DNA of 41,987 bases, taken from the NCBI GenBank assembly GCA_964645915.1, contig CAZYDH010000014.1, forward strand, positions 1 to 41,987. The letters are read 5' to 3'. Each line of letters begins with the position of its first letter. The stretch's first letter is position 1. The DNA comes from JACNKV01 sp964645915. Its GTDB lineage: Bacteria; Fidelibacterota; Marinisomatia; Marinisomatales; JACNKV01. The position numbers and the translations under genes were made by a program. Below are positions 32,490 through 40,459 of this stretch, one piece after another. The notes beneath the pieces are model-generated. The model was not told the DNA's origin, made no database searches, and was given only the letters and a program-made list of their open reading frames with translations.

Positions 32490-32993
32490 TTAATTAAAAA
32501 TTTGTTTGATGGTTACACCTTTTTTGTTGGCGATCGAGACAGCATCCTGCAAACTCGTTAAAGCTTGCATTGTAGCACGAACAACATTGATAGGATTATT
32601 AGAACCGATAATTTTTGTTAGAATATTAGAAATACCCGCCATTTCCATTACGGCACGTACCGCAGCACCGGCAATGATTCCTGTACCGGGTGCAGCTGGT
32701 TTTAACATCACCCTACTGGCACCGTATTTTCCAATGATTTTATGAGGGATTGTTCCATTAATTAATGATGTACGATGAATATTTTGTTTGCCATCTTCTT
32801 TTGCTTTTGCAATAGCAGCAATAACTTCATTCGCTTTTCCTACACCCATTCCTACATGACCTTTTCCGTCACCAACAACAACTAAAGCTGAAAAACGAAG
32901 ACGTTTTCCTCTTGATGTTACTTTAGAGACTCGATTAATTCGAACAACTATCTCTTCTTTAAGATCTAATTCCGCTGGATTTATATGCGCCAA
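32490..32993 (-). CDS. rpsE: 30S ribosomal protein S5
   Basis: S5 helps control decoding accuracy together with S4. The 167 residues comprise the double-stranded RNA-binding-like domain (EEIVVRINRVSKVTSRGKRL, VVVGDGKGHVGMGVGKANEV) and the C-terminal domain (MLKPAAPGTGIIAGAAVRAVMEMAG). The start is TTG at 32993, with GGGAG eight bases upstream; the first in-frame ATG is far inside the conserved core. It lies 16 bases after rplR. Confidence 0.97.
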   Translation of the reverse strand: MAHINPAELDLKEEIVVRINRVSKVTSRGKRLRFSALVVVGDGKGHVGMGVGKANEVIAAIAKAKEDGKQNIHRTSLINGTIPHKIIGKYGASRVMLKPAAPGTGIIAGAAVRAVMEMAGISNILTKIIGSNNPINVVRATMQALTSLQDAVSIANKKGVTIKQIFN

Positions 32994-33009
32994 CTCTATA
33001 CTCCCTCTT

Positions 33010-33375
33010 TTAAAATTTTAAACCACTTTTGCGTGCTGCTTCGGCCAAGGATTTAATTCTTCCACTATATGGAAATCCATTGCGATCAAACACAACTTGG
33101 TTAATTTTTTCTTTCAAAGCACGTTCTGCAAGCAATGATCCGACTAGTTTACTAATTTCCGTTTTTGTTTGTTTGTCTTTCCCTGCAATTTCTTTTTCAT
33201 ATGAAGAGGCTGCAACGATCGTTACACTTGTTTGATCATTGATAATTTGAGCTTCAATATGCTTATTACTACGAAAAACACATAATCTTGGGAAATCGGG
33301 ATGATTAAATGCAGTTTTTTTACTCCGATTTCTGCGTCGAATAAATCGACTATAATCTTTTTTTATTTTACTCAT
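33010..33375 (-). CDS. rplR: 50S ribosomal protein L18
   Basis: L18 links 5S rRNA to the large subunit with L5. The 121 residues include the basic N-terminus (YSRFIRRRNRSKKTAF), PRLCVFRSNKHIEAQIIND and the C-terminal VVFDRNGFPYSGRIKSLAEAARKSGLKF, which is diagnostic. It sits five bases after rplF. Confidence 0.97.
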   Translation of the reverse strand: MSKIKKDYSRFIRRRNRSKKTAFNHPDFPRLCVFRSNKHIEAQIINDQTSVTIVAASSYEKEIAGKDKQTKTEISKLVGSLLAERALKEKINQVVFDRNGFPYSGRIKSLAEAARKSGLKF

Positions 33376-33380
33376 GAGGT

Positions 33381-33917
33381 TTAACTACCAACCGTTTTAC
33401 CTTGTTTTCGACGAACATGCTCACCTTTGTATCGTATTCCTTTTCCTTTATAAGGTTCCGGAAGACGGAAGGACCGTATTTTTGCGGCTACTTCGCCAAC
33501 TAATTGTTTATCAATACCTGAAATAGCAATATCAGTTCTTTTTGCAGTGATCGTAATTCCTTCAGGTGGATCAAATAGAATATCATGAGAATATCCAACA
33601 GCTAATTTCAATCTGTTTCCTTCCATATTCGCTTGATATCCAACTCCAACCAAAGATAATTCTTTCAAATAGCCCTGTGATACTCCGGTAATCGCATTAT
33701 GCAATAACTGTCTCATTGTACCATGATTTGCACGAAATTTTCTTTCATCAGATGATCTCTCAACAGAGAGTCCGCCTTCAAATTCTTTTACAGTGATCCC
33801 TGAGATCAAAGGAAGAAATAATTCACCTTTTGGACCTTTAACCGTCGCAACTTGATCCTTAAAAGATACCGTAACACCGTCAGGGATTTCTATAGGTTTT
33901 TTTCCAATTCTAGACAT
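33381..33917 (-). CDS. rplF: 50S ribosomal protein L6
   Basis: L6 lies near the factor-binding site. The 178 residues contain two copies of the L6 fold: the first with SRIGKKPIEIPDGVTVSF and VKGPKGELFLP, the second with YLKELSLVGVGYQANMEGNRLKLAVGYSH and the signature PEPYKGKGIRYKGEHVRRKQGKT. Length is normal. It begins seven bases after rpsH. Confidence 0.97.
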   Translation of the reverse strand: MSRIGKKPIEIPDGVTVSFKDQVATVKGPKGELFLPLISGITVKEFEGGLSVERSSDERKFRANHGTMRQLLHNAITGVSQGYLKELSLVGVGYQANMEGNRLKLAVGYSHDILFDPPEGITITAKRTDIAISGIDKQLVGEVAAKIRSFRLPEPYKGKGIRYKGEHVRRKQGKTVGS

Positions 33918-33924
33918 ATCTATA

Positions 33925-34323
33925 TTACCATACGTTGCAAATTAATTCACCGCCTACATTCAGTTTTCTAGCGGCTTTATTTGATAAAACACCTTTTGGA
34001 GTAGATAAAATTGAAATACCTAATCCATCTAATACTCTTGGAATGCTTTTAGATTCCACATATACACGACAACCAGGTTTACTGACTCTCTCAATTTTGG
34101 TGATGACAGGTTGTTCCTTGTAATCGTATTTCAAAAATATACGGATTGTCTCTTTATTACCATCGGCGATAAAGATAAAATCTTTGATGTAATGTTCTTC
34201 TTTTAGTACATATACAATTCGTTTCTTTATATTGGAGGCAGGGGCATCTACCCAGCGTTTTCCAACAGCAAGACCATTCCGGATTCGCGTTAACAAATCA
34301 GCTATGGGGTCACTCATCGACAT
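33925..34323 (-). CDS. rpsH: 30S ribosomal protein S8
   Basis: S8 binds the central domain of 16S rRNA, and in enterobacteria represses the spc operon by binding the rplE message. The 132 residues read SDPIADLLTRIRNGLAVGK at the start and end GISILSTPKGVLSNKAARKLNVGGELICNVW, the family signature. Two ATGs lie six bases apart (34323 and 34317). AAGGAG lies about 11 bases before the first and 17 before the second, so I chose the first. Confidence 0.97.
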   Translation of the reverse strand: MSMSDPIADLLTRIRNGLAVGKRWVDAPASNIKKRIVYVLKEEHYIKDFIFIADGNKETIRIFLKYDYKEQPVITKIERVSKPGCRVYVESKSIPRVLDGLGISILSTPKGVLSNKAARKLNVGGELICNVW

Positions 34324-34338
34324 AATATATAATTCTCC

Positions 34339-34524
34339 TTACCAACTTGCTTTTGTAACACCGGGGATTTCTCCTTTAAGAGCCATTTCCCGGAAACATA
34401 TTCTACATAATCCAAACCGACGCATATAAGCATGAGGTCTGCCACAATTCGTACAACGATTATACTCTCTTGTTGAGAATTTCGGCTTTCTGTTCGCCTT
34501 AACAATTAAGGATCGTTTTGCCAT
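34339..34524 (-). CDS. rpsN: 30S ribosomal protein S14, zinc-binding short form
   Basis: The 61-residue S14 is the short (type Z) form with four zinc cysteines at C24, C27, C40 and C43 (CTNC and CRIC), ending FREMALKGEIPGVTKASW. With the zinc form of L36 also present in this cluster, the organism uses the zinc versions of both proteins, at least at this locus. The ATG overlaps the rplE stop by one base. Confidence 0.97.
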   Translation of the reverse strand: MAKRSLIVKANRKPKFSTREYNRCTNCGRPHAYMRRFGLCRICFREMALKGEIPGVTKASW

Positions 34525-35198
34525 TAATTAACCTCCGCTACATTCTTGGGCGATTTAGTTCTTAATGGGAACCCAAATTCTTTGAGTAACCAATAAGCTT
34601 CATCATCTGTTTTTGCTGTCGTGGTTATGGCAACATCTAAACCACGGATAGCATCAATTTTATCATAATCAATTTCAGTGAACACGATCTGTTCTTTCAC
34701 TCCGAAATTGTAATTTCCACGTTTATCAAAGGATTTAAAAGACAATCCATTAAAATCTCGAGTACGCGGTAGTGCAATTGAGTTTAAACGATGGAAAAAC
34801 TCATACATTTTATTTCCACGTAATGTAACTCGAACTCCTACTGGAAAACCGCGACGGATCTTAAAATTAGAAACGTCTTTCTTTGCATAGGTGACTACTG
34901 CTTTTTGTCCTCCGATAAGTGTCAGCTCGTTTTGAGCACTCTCTAATGCTTTTTGATTATTTTTTCCGTCACCAACGCCCATATTTAGCGTGATCTTTGA
35001 AAGTTTTGGAACTTCCATCGTACTGTCATATTGAAAACGATCAGTAAGATTTTTCATCACAGTATTATTATAAAATTCCTTCATAAACGGAACATAAACT
35101 TGTTTCTTACTGCTCTTTTTCACTTCAGCTTTTTTCGTCACTTTTTTCTTCGCTGGTTGCGCAGTGCTTTTTTTAGTTTTTGTAGTTTTTTCAGCCAT
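34524..35198 (-). CDS. rplE: 50S ribosomal protein L5 with basic N-terminal extension
   Basis: L5 holds 5S rRNA and contacts the P-site tRNA. Its core starts near residue 40 (FMKEFYNNTVMKNLTDRF) and has PKLSKITLNMGVGDG, TLIGGQKAVVTYAKK and RDFNGLSFKSFDKRGNYNFG. Ahead of the core is an extension of about 35 residues made almost only of Lys, Ala, Thr and Ser, giving 224 residues against a usual 178-185. The ATG at 35198 has no ribosome site beyond its two-base distance from rplX. A start at M39 would remove the tail; the open frame and codon regularity favour the long form, without certainty. Confidence 0.94.
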   Translation of the reverse strand: MAEKTTKTKKSTAQPAKKKVTKKAEVKKSSKKQVYVPFMKEFYNNTVMKNLTDRFQYDSTMEVPKLSKITLNMGVGDGKNNQKALESAQNELTLIGGQKAVVTYAKKDVSNFKIRRGFPVGVRVTLRGNKMYEFFHRLNSIALPRTRDFNGLSFKSFDKRGNYNFGVKEQIVFTEIDYDKIDAIRGLDVAITTTAKTDDEAYWLLKEFGFPLRTKSPKNVAEVN

Positions 35199-35200
35199 AA

Positions 35201-35509
35201 TTAAATATTAATCTCTTCGCCGGTTTTTTTTGATATACGTACTTTAGAACCATCATCCAATTTTTTATATCCAATTCGAGTTGGTTCTCCACCTTGCAAA
35301 ACAGAGACATTAGAAATATGAATTGAAGCTTCTTTTTCTGCGAATCCACCAGAAGGATTATCCTGTGTAGGACGAACGGTTCTTTTAATGAAATTCACTC
35401 CTTCAATGATCACTCGATTTGTTTTTGGAATCACACGAAGCACTTTTCCTTTTTCTCCCTTGTGATTTCCACTATTCACGAGGACATTCATTCCTTTTTT
35501 AATTCGCAT
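35201..35509 (-). CDS. rplX: 50S ribosomal protein L24
   Basis: L24 is an early-assembly protein with a KOW domain. The chosen start is the ATG at 35509 (MRIKKGMNVLVNSGNHKGEKGKVL), one base after the rplN stop. A frame extending to 35539 would overlap rplN and add ten residues not seen in L24 proteins. The 102-residue protein continues NRVIIEGVNFIKRTVRPTQDNPSGG and ends with GSKVRISKKTGEEI. Confidence 0.96.
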   Translation of the reverse strand: MRIKKGMNVLVNSGNHKGEKGKVLRVIPKTNRVIIEGVNFIKRTVRPTQDNPSGGFAEKEASIHISNVSVLQGGEPTRIGYKKLDDGSKVRISKKTGEEINI

Positions 35510-35510
35510 A

Positions 35511-35879
35511 TTACAATACCTCCGGAGCCATTGAGACAATTTTCATATACCCACCTTCACGAAGTTCACGTGCGACAGGTCCGAAAATACGTGTGCCACG
35601 AGGCTCACCCGTTTCAGTAAGTAATACTGCTGCATTGTCATCAAATCTAATATATGTCCCGTCTTGACGGCGTACTTCTTTACTGGTTCTGACAATCACG
35701 GCCCGAGTTACTTTTCCTTTTTTCACCATTCCGTTTGGTATGGCTTTTTTTACCGTAACCACAACAACATCCCCAAGAGATGCATAACGACGTTTACTGC
35801 CACCCAGCACTTTAAAACACAGGACTTCTTTTGCCCCTGTGTTATCTGCTACTTTTAATCTTGTTTCTTGTTGAATCAC
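35511..35879 (-). CDS. rplN: 50S ribosomal protein L14
   Basis: L14 lies at the subunit interface and binds silencing factor RsfS. The 122 residues begin MIQQETRLKVADNTGAKEVLC and hold GDVVVVTVKKAIPNGMVKKGKVTRAVIVRT and RGTRIFGPVARELR, all canonical. The start is GTG at 35879, the only non-ATG start among the large-subunit protein genes in this window. It begins five bases after rpsQ. Confidence 0.97.
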   Translation of the reverse strand: MIQQETRLKVADNTGAKEVLCFKVLGGSKRRYASLGDVVVVTVKKAIPNGMVKKGKVTRAVIVRTSKEVRRQDGTYIRFDDNAAVLLTETGEPRGTRIFGPVARELREGGYMKIVSMAPEVL

Positions 35880-35884
35880 GACTC

Positions 35885-36151
35885 TTATCCAATCTTTACT
35901 GATTCGCGTACAATTTCACTTACCTGCCAACGTTTATTCTTACTTAACGGTCGTATGGCAGATATTATGACCAAGTCACCCATTTTAGGTTCTACTGACC
36001 CAACATGGGCTAAATATTTTTTAAACCGTTTTACATATTTTTTATATACGGGGTGTTCAACTTTTCTCATCACTTTGACCGTAACGGTTTTATCCATTTT
36101 TGTACTAACAACTTCGCCGTACAATGTTTGTCTTTTACGAACATCAGACAT
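35885..36151 (-). CDS. rpsQ: 30S ribosomal protein S17
   Basis: The 88-residue OB-fold protein binds the 5' domain of 16S rRNA. The sequence is standard: LYGEVVSTKMDKTVTVKVMRKVEHPVYKKYVKR, then AHVGSVEPKMGDLVIISAIRPLSKNKRWQVSEIV. The ATG follows the rpmC stop by two bases. Confidence 0.97.
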   Translation of the reverse strand: MSDVRKRQTLYGEVVSTKMDKTVTVKVMRKVEHPVYKKYVKRFKKYLAHVGSVEPKMGDLVIISAIRPLSKNKRWQVSEIVRESVKIG

Positions 36152-36153
36152 AA

Positions 36154-36372
36154 TTATTTATCTCCATCTTTTTGAGTACGAATACCCAAATCCATTTCGC
36201 GTAAAACTGTTTTAATCTGAGCAATTTCACGACGTATTAAGCTAATCTGCTTTGGATCTTCAATTTGCTGTAAAGCTTTTTGAAATCGAAGGTTCTGCAT
36301 TGCATCTAAATTATCTTGGAGTCTCGTTTCCAACTCAACACGATTTAATTCATTTAACTGACTACGTTTCAT
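36154..36372 (-). CDS. rpmC: 50S ribosomal protein L29
   Basis: This 72-residue two-helix protein near the tunnel exit has the family pattern LNELNRVELETRLQDNLDAMQNLRFQKALQQIEDPKQI followed by RREIAQIKTVLRE, with a slightly longer C-terminus than average. The ATG lies five bases after rplP. Confidence 0.95.
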   Translation of the reverse strand: MKRSQLNELNRVELETRLQDNLDAMQNLRFQKALQQIEDPKQISLIRREIAQIKTVLREMDLGIRTQKDGDK

Positions 36373-36377
36373 TTTCT

Positions 36378-36791
36378 CTAGAACTCCCTCCGACCAACGA
36401 TTTTTGTTTTAATCGGTAATTTATGACCGGCATTCCGGAAGGCTAATTCAGCTTCTTGGAATGAGACACCTTCAACTTCAAACAAAATTCTTCCCGGCTT
36501 GACATTTGCGGCCCAATATTCAGGGGCACCTTTACCTTTACCCATTCTGGTTTCAGCTGGTTTTGCAGTGATTGGTTTATCGGGAAAGATACGAATCCAC
36601 ATTTTTCCAACTTTACGAACAACACGAGATATCGTAATACGTGTTGCCTCGATCTGTCTTGCAGTGATCCAACCCGGTTCCATTGCTTTTAAACCATAAC
36701 TGCCAAATGCAACATAGTTTCCACGGTGAGCCATCCCACGTCTGTGTCCTCTATGATGTCTTCTGAATTTAATTTTTTTAGGTTCTAACAT
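36378..36791 (-). CDS. rplP: 50S ribosomal protein L16
   Basis: L16 helps position aminoacyl-tRNA in the A site. The 137 residues include KKIKFRRHHRGHRRGMAHRGN, YGLKAMEPGWITARQIEATR, the loop MWIRIFPDKPITAKPAETRMGKGKGAPEYW and FRNAGHKLPIKTKIV. Length and motifs are ordinary. It starts two bases after rpsC. Confidence 0.97.
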   Translation of the reverse strand: MLEPKKIKFRRHHRGHRRGMAHRGNYVAFGSYGLKAMEPGWITARQIEATRITISRVVRKVGKMWIRIFPDKPITAKPAETRMGKGKGAPEYWAANVKPGRILFEVEGVSFQEAELAFRNAGHKLPIKTKIVGRREF

Positions 36792-36793
36792 AA

Positions 36794-37426
36794 TTACTTA
36801 CCACGTACTTCACCGTTACAAATCCAAACTTTAATCCCGATCACGCCGTATGTTGTTCTTGCTTCGGTAAGTGCATAGTCAATATCTGATCTTAGTGTAT
36901 GAAGAGGAACACTCCCATCCATAAATTTTTCACTTCGAGCAATTTCTGCTCCGCCTAATCGACCAGCCACATTGATACGAATACCTTGTGCTCCCATTCT
37001 CATGGTTGATTGAATCGTTTTATTTACTACGCGTCGATACGAAATTTTCTTTATTAACTGATGTGCAATATTTGCTCCGACCAATGCTGCATCTAATTCG
37101 GGGCGTTTTACTTCAGAAATATTGATCTGTATATCTTTTTTGGTTAATTGCTTAACTTCTTTTTTCAAACGTTTTACTTCTTCTCCACCTTTACCAATCA
37201 CAATACCGGGTCTGGCGGTATGAATAGTGACTGCAACAACCTTAGAAGTTCTACGTATTTCAATTTTGGAAACACCGGCATTAGGAAGACGATGTTTTAA
37301 ATATTTTCTGATTTGTACATCTTCGGCTAGCTCATCTTTAAATTGCTTCTTTGAAGCAAACCAATTGGATTGCCAAGATTTATTAACCGTTAGTCTAAAT
37401 CCGACCGGATGTGTTTTTTGTCCCAA
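36794..37426 (-). CDS. rpsC: 30S ribosomal protein S3
   Basis: S3 forms part of the mRNA entry channel and has helicase activity. The 210-residue protein begins MGQKTHPVGFRLTVNKSWQSNWF and has the KH domain PGIVIGKGGEEVKRLKKEV, followed by GAQGIRINVAGRLGGAEIARSE and the C-terminal IDYALTEARTTYGVIGIKVWI. The start is TTG at 37426 with a strong AGGAGG five bases upstream. It sits nine bases after rplV. Confidence 0.97.
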   Translation of the reverse strand: MGQKTHPVGFRLTVNKSWQSNWFASKKQFKDELAEDVQIRKYLKHRLPNAGVSKIEIRRTSKVVAVTIHTARPGIVIGKGGEEVKRLKKEVKQLTKKDIQINISEVKRPELDAALVGANIAHQLIKKISYRRVVNKTIQSTMRMGAQGIRINVAGRLGGAEIARSEKFMDGSVPLHTLRSDIDYALTEARTTYGVIGIKVWICNGEVRGK

Positions 37427-37435
37427 ACAACCCTC

Positions 37436-37783
37436 CTACGCGTTCGTGTCCGTTAGGACAATAGTTAAATGACTTGATGGTTTTCGAATTCTTGAAGCGC
37501 GACCCATCGCTGAGGCGCGAAATCTTTTTAACGGAGGTCCACCGTTAACATAAGCTTCTTTAATGCTCAATGTTTCAGGATTAACATTGGTCTCTTCTAA
37601 TTTATTCATAAAATTAGCGACAGCTGAATGAAGTGTCTTTTCAATTACCGTTGCTGCCTTTTCCTTAGAAAAATGCAAGATATTAAGAGCTCTACCAACA
37701 TTCATTCCATCGATAAGCTCCAATGTTTTACGAATCTTTCTAGGAGATTGCCTGATATATTTTGCGTGTGCAGTAGCTTCCAT
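37436..37783 (-). CDS. rplV: 50S ribosomal protein L22
   Basis: L22 reaches into the exit tunnel and is a known site of macrolide resistance changes in other species. The 115 residues include KYIRQSPRKIRKTLELIDG and the extended hairpin region KEAYVNGGPPLKRFRASAMGRASRI, with no obvious insertion or deletion. The ATG overlaps the rpsS stop by one base (TAATG). Confidence 0.97.
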   Translation of the reverse strand: MEATAHAKYIRQSPRKIRKTLELIDGMNVGRALNILHFSKEKAATVIEKTLHSAVANFMNKLEETNVNPETLSIKEAYVNGGPPLKRFRASAMGRASRIRKPSSHLTIVLTDTNA

Positions 37784-38052
37784 TATTTCTTCCTGTCACC
37801 TGAGTGCATTCTAAAAGTTCTTGTAGGAGCAAATTCTCCAAGCTTATGCCCTACCATATTCTCATAAATAAAAACGGGAATAAATTTATTTCCATTATGA
37901 ACTGCCAAGGTATGTCCGACAAACTCCGGCGTGATCATAGATTTACGCGACCATGTTTTGATAACACGTTTCTTTCCGCTGTTATTCATGACATCTAATT
38001 TTTTTAATAATTTAGGATCCACAAAAGGTCCTTTTTTTAGTGACCGTGCCAT
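37783..38052 (-). CDS. rpsS: 30S ribosomal protein S19
   Basis: S19 binds in the head of the small subunit next to S13. The 89 residues begin MARSLKKGPFVDPKLLKKL and contain KRVIKTWSRKSMITPEFVGHTLAVHNG and GHKLGEFAPTRTFRMHSGDRKK, the diagnostic end. It begins one base after rplB. RimM, encoded at 22441, is known to bind this protein. Confidence 0.97.
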   Translation of the reverse strand: MARSLKKGPFVDPKLLKKLDVMNNSGKKRVIKTWSRKSMITPEFVGHTLAVHNGNKFIPVFIYENMVGHKLGEFAPTRTFRMHSGDRKK

Positions 38053-38053
38053 C

Positions 38054-38878
38054 CTATTTTCTCCTCTTTACAATCATTTCGTTGGATTTCTTGTTCCGAT
38101 TTCGTGTTTTATACCCTTTAGTAGGTTTACCCCATGGTGTCGTAGGATGTCGACCACCAGAGGATTTTCCTTCACCACCACCCATTGGATGGTCAACCGG
38201 ATTCATAACAACACCTCTAACCTTAGGACGTCGACCTAACCAACGTGTTCTTCCAGCTTTTCCTGACACAACTTGTTCGTGAGTTCGATTTCCAACCTGT
38301 CCAAGGGTTGCACGACACTCGCTGGATACCATTCTAACTTCACCAGATGGTAATTTGAGTGTTGTAAATCCTTCAGCATGAGCCATTACCTGAGCAGAAG
38401 CACCTGCACTTCTTACCATTTGTCCACCTTTGCCAGGAACCATTTCCACGTTATGAACAAAAAGACCGGTTGGTATCGTTTTTAACGGTAAAGAATTACC
38501 AATTTTTAATGGAGCTTCATCCCCGGACATAATTGGATCACCAACTTTGATTCCATAAGGTGCAAGAATATATCTTTTTTCTCCATCAGCATAATGGATC
38601 AGTGCAATATATGCAGAACGATTTGGATCGTATTCAATCGTAGCCACTTTACCCGGAATATCAAATTTATTCCGTTTGAAATCGATTATTCTATAACGTC
38701 TACGATGTCCACCACCACGATGCCGCACCGTAATCCTACCGTTATTGTTCCGACCACCTGACTTGCGTAGTGCAGTCGTTAAACTTTTTTCCGGTTTATC
38801 TGTTGTGATATCAGCAAAATCCGGACGTGTAGCAAAACGGCTACCCGGAGTCACTGGTTTTAAAGTACGTATTCCCAT
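38054..38878 (-). CDS. rplB: 50S ribosomal protein L2
   Basis: L2 lies beside the peptidyl transferase centre. The 274 residues contain the RNA-binding core (RTLKPVTPGSRFATRPDF, HRGGGHRRRYRIIDFKRNK) and the C-terminal block VVMNPVDHPMGGGEGKSSGGRHP, which includes the conserved histidine. Length is normal. It follows rplW by six bases. Confidence 0.98.
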   Translation of the reverse strand: MGIRTLKPVTPGSRFATRPDFADITTDKPEKSLTTALRKSGGRNNNGRITVRHRGGGHRRRYRIIDFKRNKFDIPGKVATIEYDPNRSAYIALIHYADGEKRYILAPYGIKVGDPIMSGDEAPLKIGNSLPLKTIPTGLFVHNVEMVPGKGGQMVRSAGASAQVMAHAEGFTTLKLPSGEVRMVSSECRATLGQVGNRTHEQVVSGKAGRTRWLGRRPKVRGVVMNPVDHPMGGGEGKSSGGRHPTTPWGKPTKGYKTRNRNKKSNEMIVKRRK

Positions 38879-38884
38879 AAGATC

Positions 38885-39202
38885 CTACACTTCACCCTTC
38901 AATAAGTCTATTGAGTGACCTTCCTGTAGGGTAACAATTGCTCGTTTCCAGTCTGATCGTTTCCCTTGGGTTCGAATAGTTCTACCACCACTTCTAACAG
39001 TCATGACTTTTGACTTACCTTTACGGTTCATTGTGGCAACTTTTTCGACCTTCACATCAAATTTTTCTTGAACGGCTTTTTTTATCTCAATTTTATTAGC
39101 ATCCATACTGACCTCAAAAGCATACTTACGTTGAGTCTCTTCAAGAATACTCATCTTTTCTGTAAAGATCGGTCGGACGATTATTTTTCTGTAATCCACC
39201 AT
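38885..39202 (-). CDS. rplW: 50S ribosomal protein L23
   Basis: L23 at the tunnel exit is the docking site for trigger factor and Ffh (encoded at 23921). The 105-residue protein has KIIVRPIFTEKMSILEETQRKYAFEVSMDANKIEIKKAVQEKFDVKVEKV, then GRTIRTQGKRSDWKRAIVTL. The ATG is two bases after rplD. Confidence 0.97.
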   Translation of the reverse strand: MVDYRKIIVRPIFTEKMSILEETQRKYAFEVSMDANKIEIKKAVQEKFDVKVEKVATMNRKGKSKVMTVRSGGRTIRTQGKRSDWKRAIVTLQEGHSIDLLKGEV

Positions 39203-39204
39203 AA

Positions 39205-39837
39205 TTAATTTTTCGATATTAATTGGTTATTTAACAATGCTAAACCGGCTTTATCAAACAACATCACTTCGTTATCCAATAATTCATAAGCACTTGCATG
39301 ATCTGCTTTTACTACCGAAACATTTTTAATATTTCTTGCTGATAAACACAATGCATCACTGACAACTGCAGGAAAGATCGTGATCTTTTTACCAGCTAAA
39401 CCTAAATTGGTAATTAATTCAACAACCGTCTTTGTTTTTGGGTTGTCAATATTTAATTCTTTCACAACAACAATAGCACCAGAAGCTGCTTTATCAGATA
39501 ATACACTTTTACGAGCTAATTGCTTCATCTTCTTAGGAATATCGCGAATATGTTTATGCGGAGTGGGTCCAAAAACAACACCACCACCAGGCCATAAAGG
39601 AGAACGAATTGTTCCGGCTCTTGCCGCACCACGACCTTTTTGTTTCCATGGTTTTCTTCCACCACCTTGAACCATTCCACGGCTTTTTGCGGCATGTGTT
39701 CCTTGCCTTCTGTTTGAAAGTTCGGACACAACAGCTTGATGCACAACCACCTCGTTTGGAGTTATCCCAAATACGGTCTCATCCACTGTCATTGCGGTTC
39801 CTTTGGAACCATCTGTGTTATATACTTTTAATTTCAT
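39205..39837 (-). CDS. rplD: 50S ribosomal protein L4
   Basis: L4 lines the tunnel and in gamma-proteobacteria also represses its own operon. The 210 residues have the conserved loop RRQGTHAAKSRGMVQGGGRKPWKQKGRGAARAG and SPLWPGGGVVFGPTPH, followed by the alpha/beta globular part with VVVKELNIDNPKTK. Length is normal, with no insertion in the tunnel loop. It starts two bases after rplC. Confidence 0.97.
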   Translation of the reverse strand: MKLKVYNTDGSKGTAMTVDETVFGITPNEVVVHQAVVSELSNRRQGTHAAKSRGMVQGGGRKPWKQKGRGAARAGTIRSPLWPGGGVVFGPTPHKHIRDIPKKMKQLARKSVLSDKAASGAIVVVKELNIDNPKTKTVVELITNLGLAGKKITIFPAVVSDALCLSARNIKNVSVVKADHASAYELLDNEVMLFDKAGLALLNNQLISKN

Positions 39838-39839
39838 AA

Positions 39840-40457
39840 TTACTTTGAGATGTAAACAATTCCGTTATTAGCACCGGGGATTGCACCCTTGAGAAATACT
39901 TGATTCTTCTCTGGTACAACTTTAACTACTTCCAAATTTTGGATCGTTGTTTTTGCATTACCATAATGCCCGGCCATTCTCATACCTTTAAAAACTTTTG
40001 AGGGTGAAGATGCTTGTCCGATTGATCCCGGAGAACGCATTGTATGTTTCTGTCCATGTGTAATAGGCGGTCTATGAAATCCGTGGCGTTTAATTACACC
40101 AGCAAATCCTCTACCTTTGGATGTACCTGATACATCAACAATATCACCTTCCTTGAATAATGAAACAGTAAATTGTTGACCAGCCTTATAATCAAAACCC
40201 GGGACAATCTCAAATTCAGCTAATGTTGATTGTAGTTCTACACCAGCTTTATTAAAGTGACCTTTCATAGGTTTTGTAACATGTTTTTCCTTACGTATTC
40301 CAAATCCAACTTGAACAGCACTATACCCGTCATTTTCTTCAGTTTTTACTTGAGTAACAACACAAGGACCAGCTTCAACTATAGTGACCGGAACCATCTT
40401 TCCTGATTCCATATAGATTTGTGTCATTCCAAGTTTTTTACCAATCATTCCACGCAT
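39840..40457 (-). CDS. rplC: 50S ribosomal protein L3
   Basis: L3 is one of the first proteins to assemble on 23S rRNA. The 205 residues begin MRGMIGKKLGMTQIYMESGK and contain DVSGTSKGRGFAGVIKRHGF and SPGSIGQASSPSKVFKGMRMAGH, which includes the glutamine that is methylated in E. coli (the Q of GSIGQ). It lies two bases after rpsJ. Confidence 0.97.
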   Translation of the reverse strand: MRGMIGKKLGMTQIYMESGKMVPVTIVEAGPCVVTQVKTEENDGYSAVQVGFGIRKEKHVTKPMKGHFNKAGVELQSTLAEFEIVPGFDYKAGQQFTVSLFKEGDIVDVSGTSKGRGFAGVIKRHGFHRPPITHGQKHTMRSPGSIGQASSPSKVFKGMRMAGHYGNAKTTIQNLEVVKVVPEKNQVFLKGAIPGANNGIVYISK

Positions 40458-40459
40458 AA

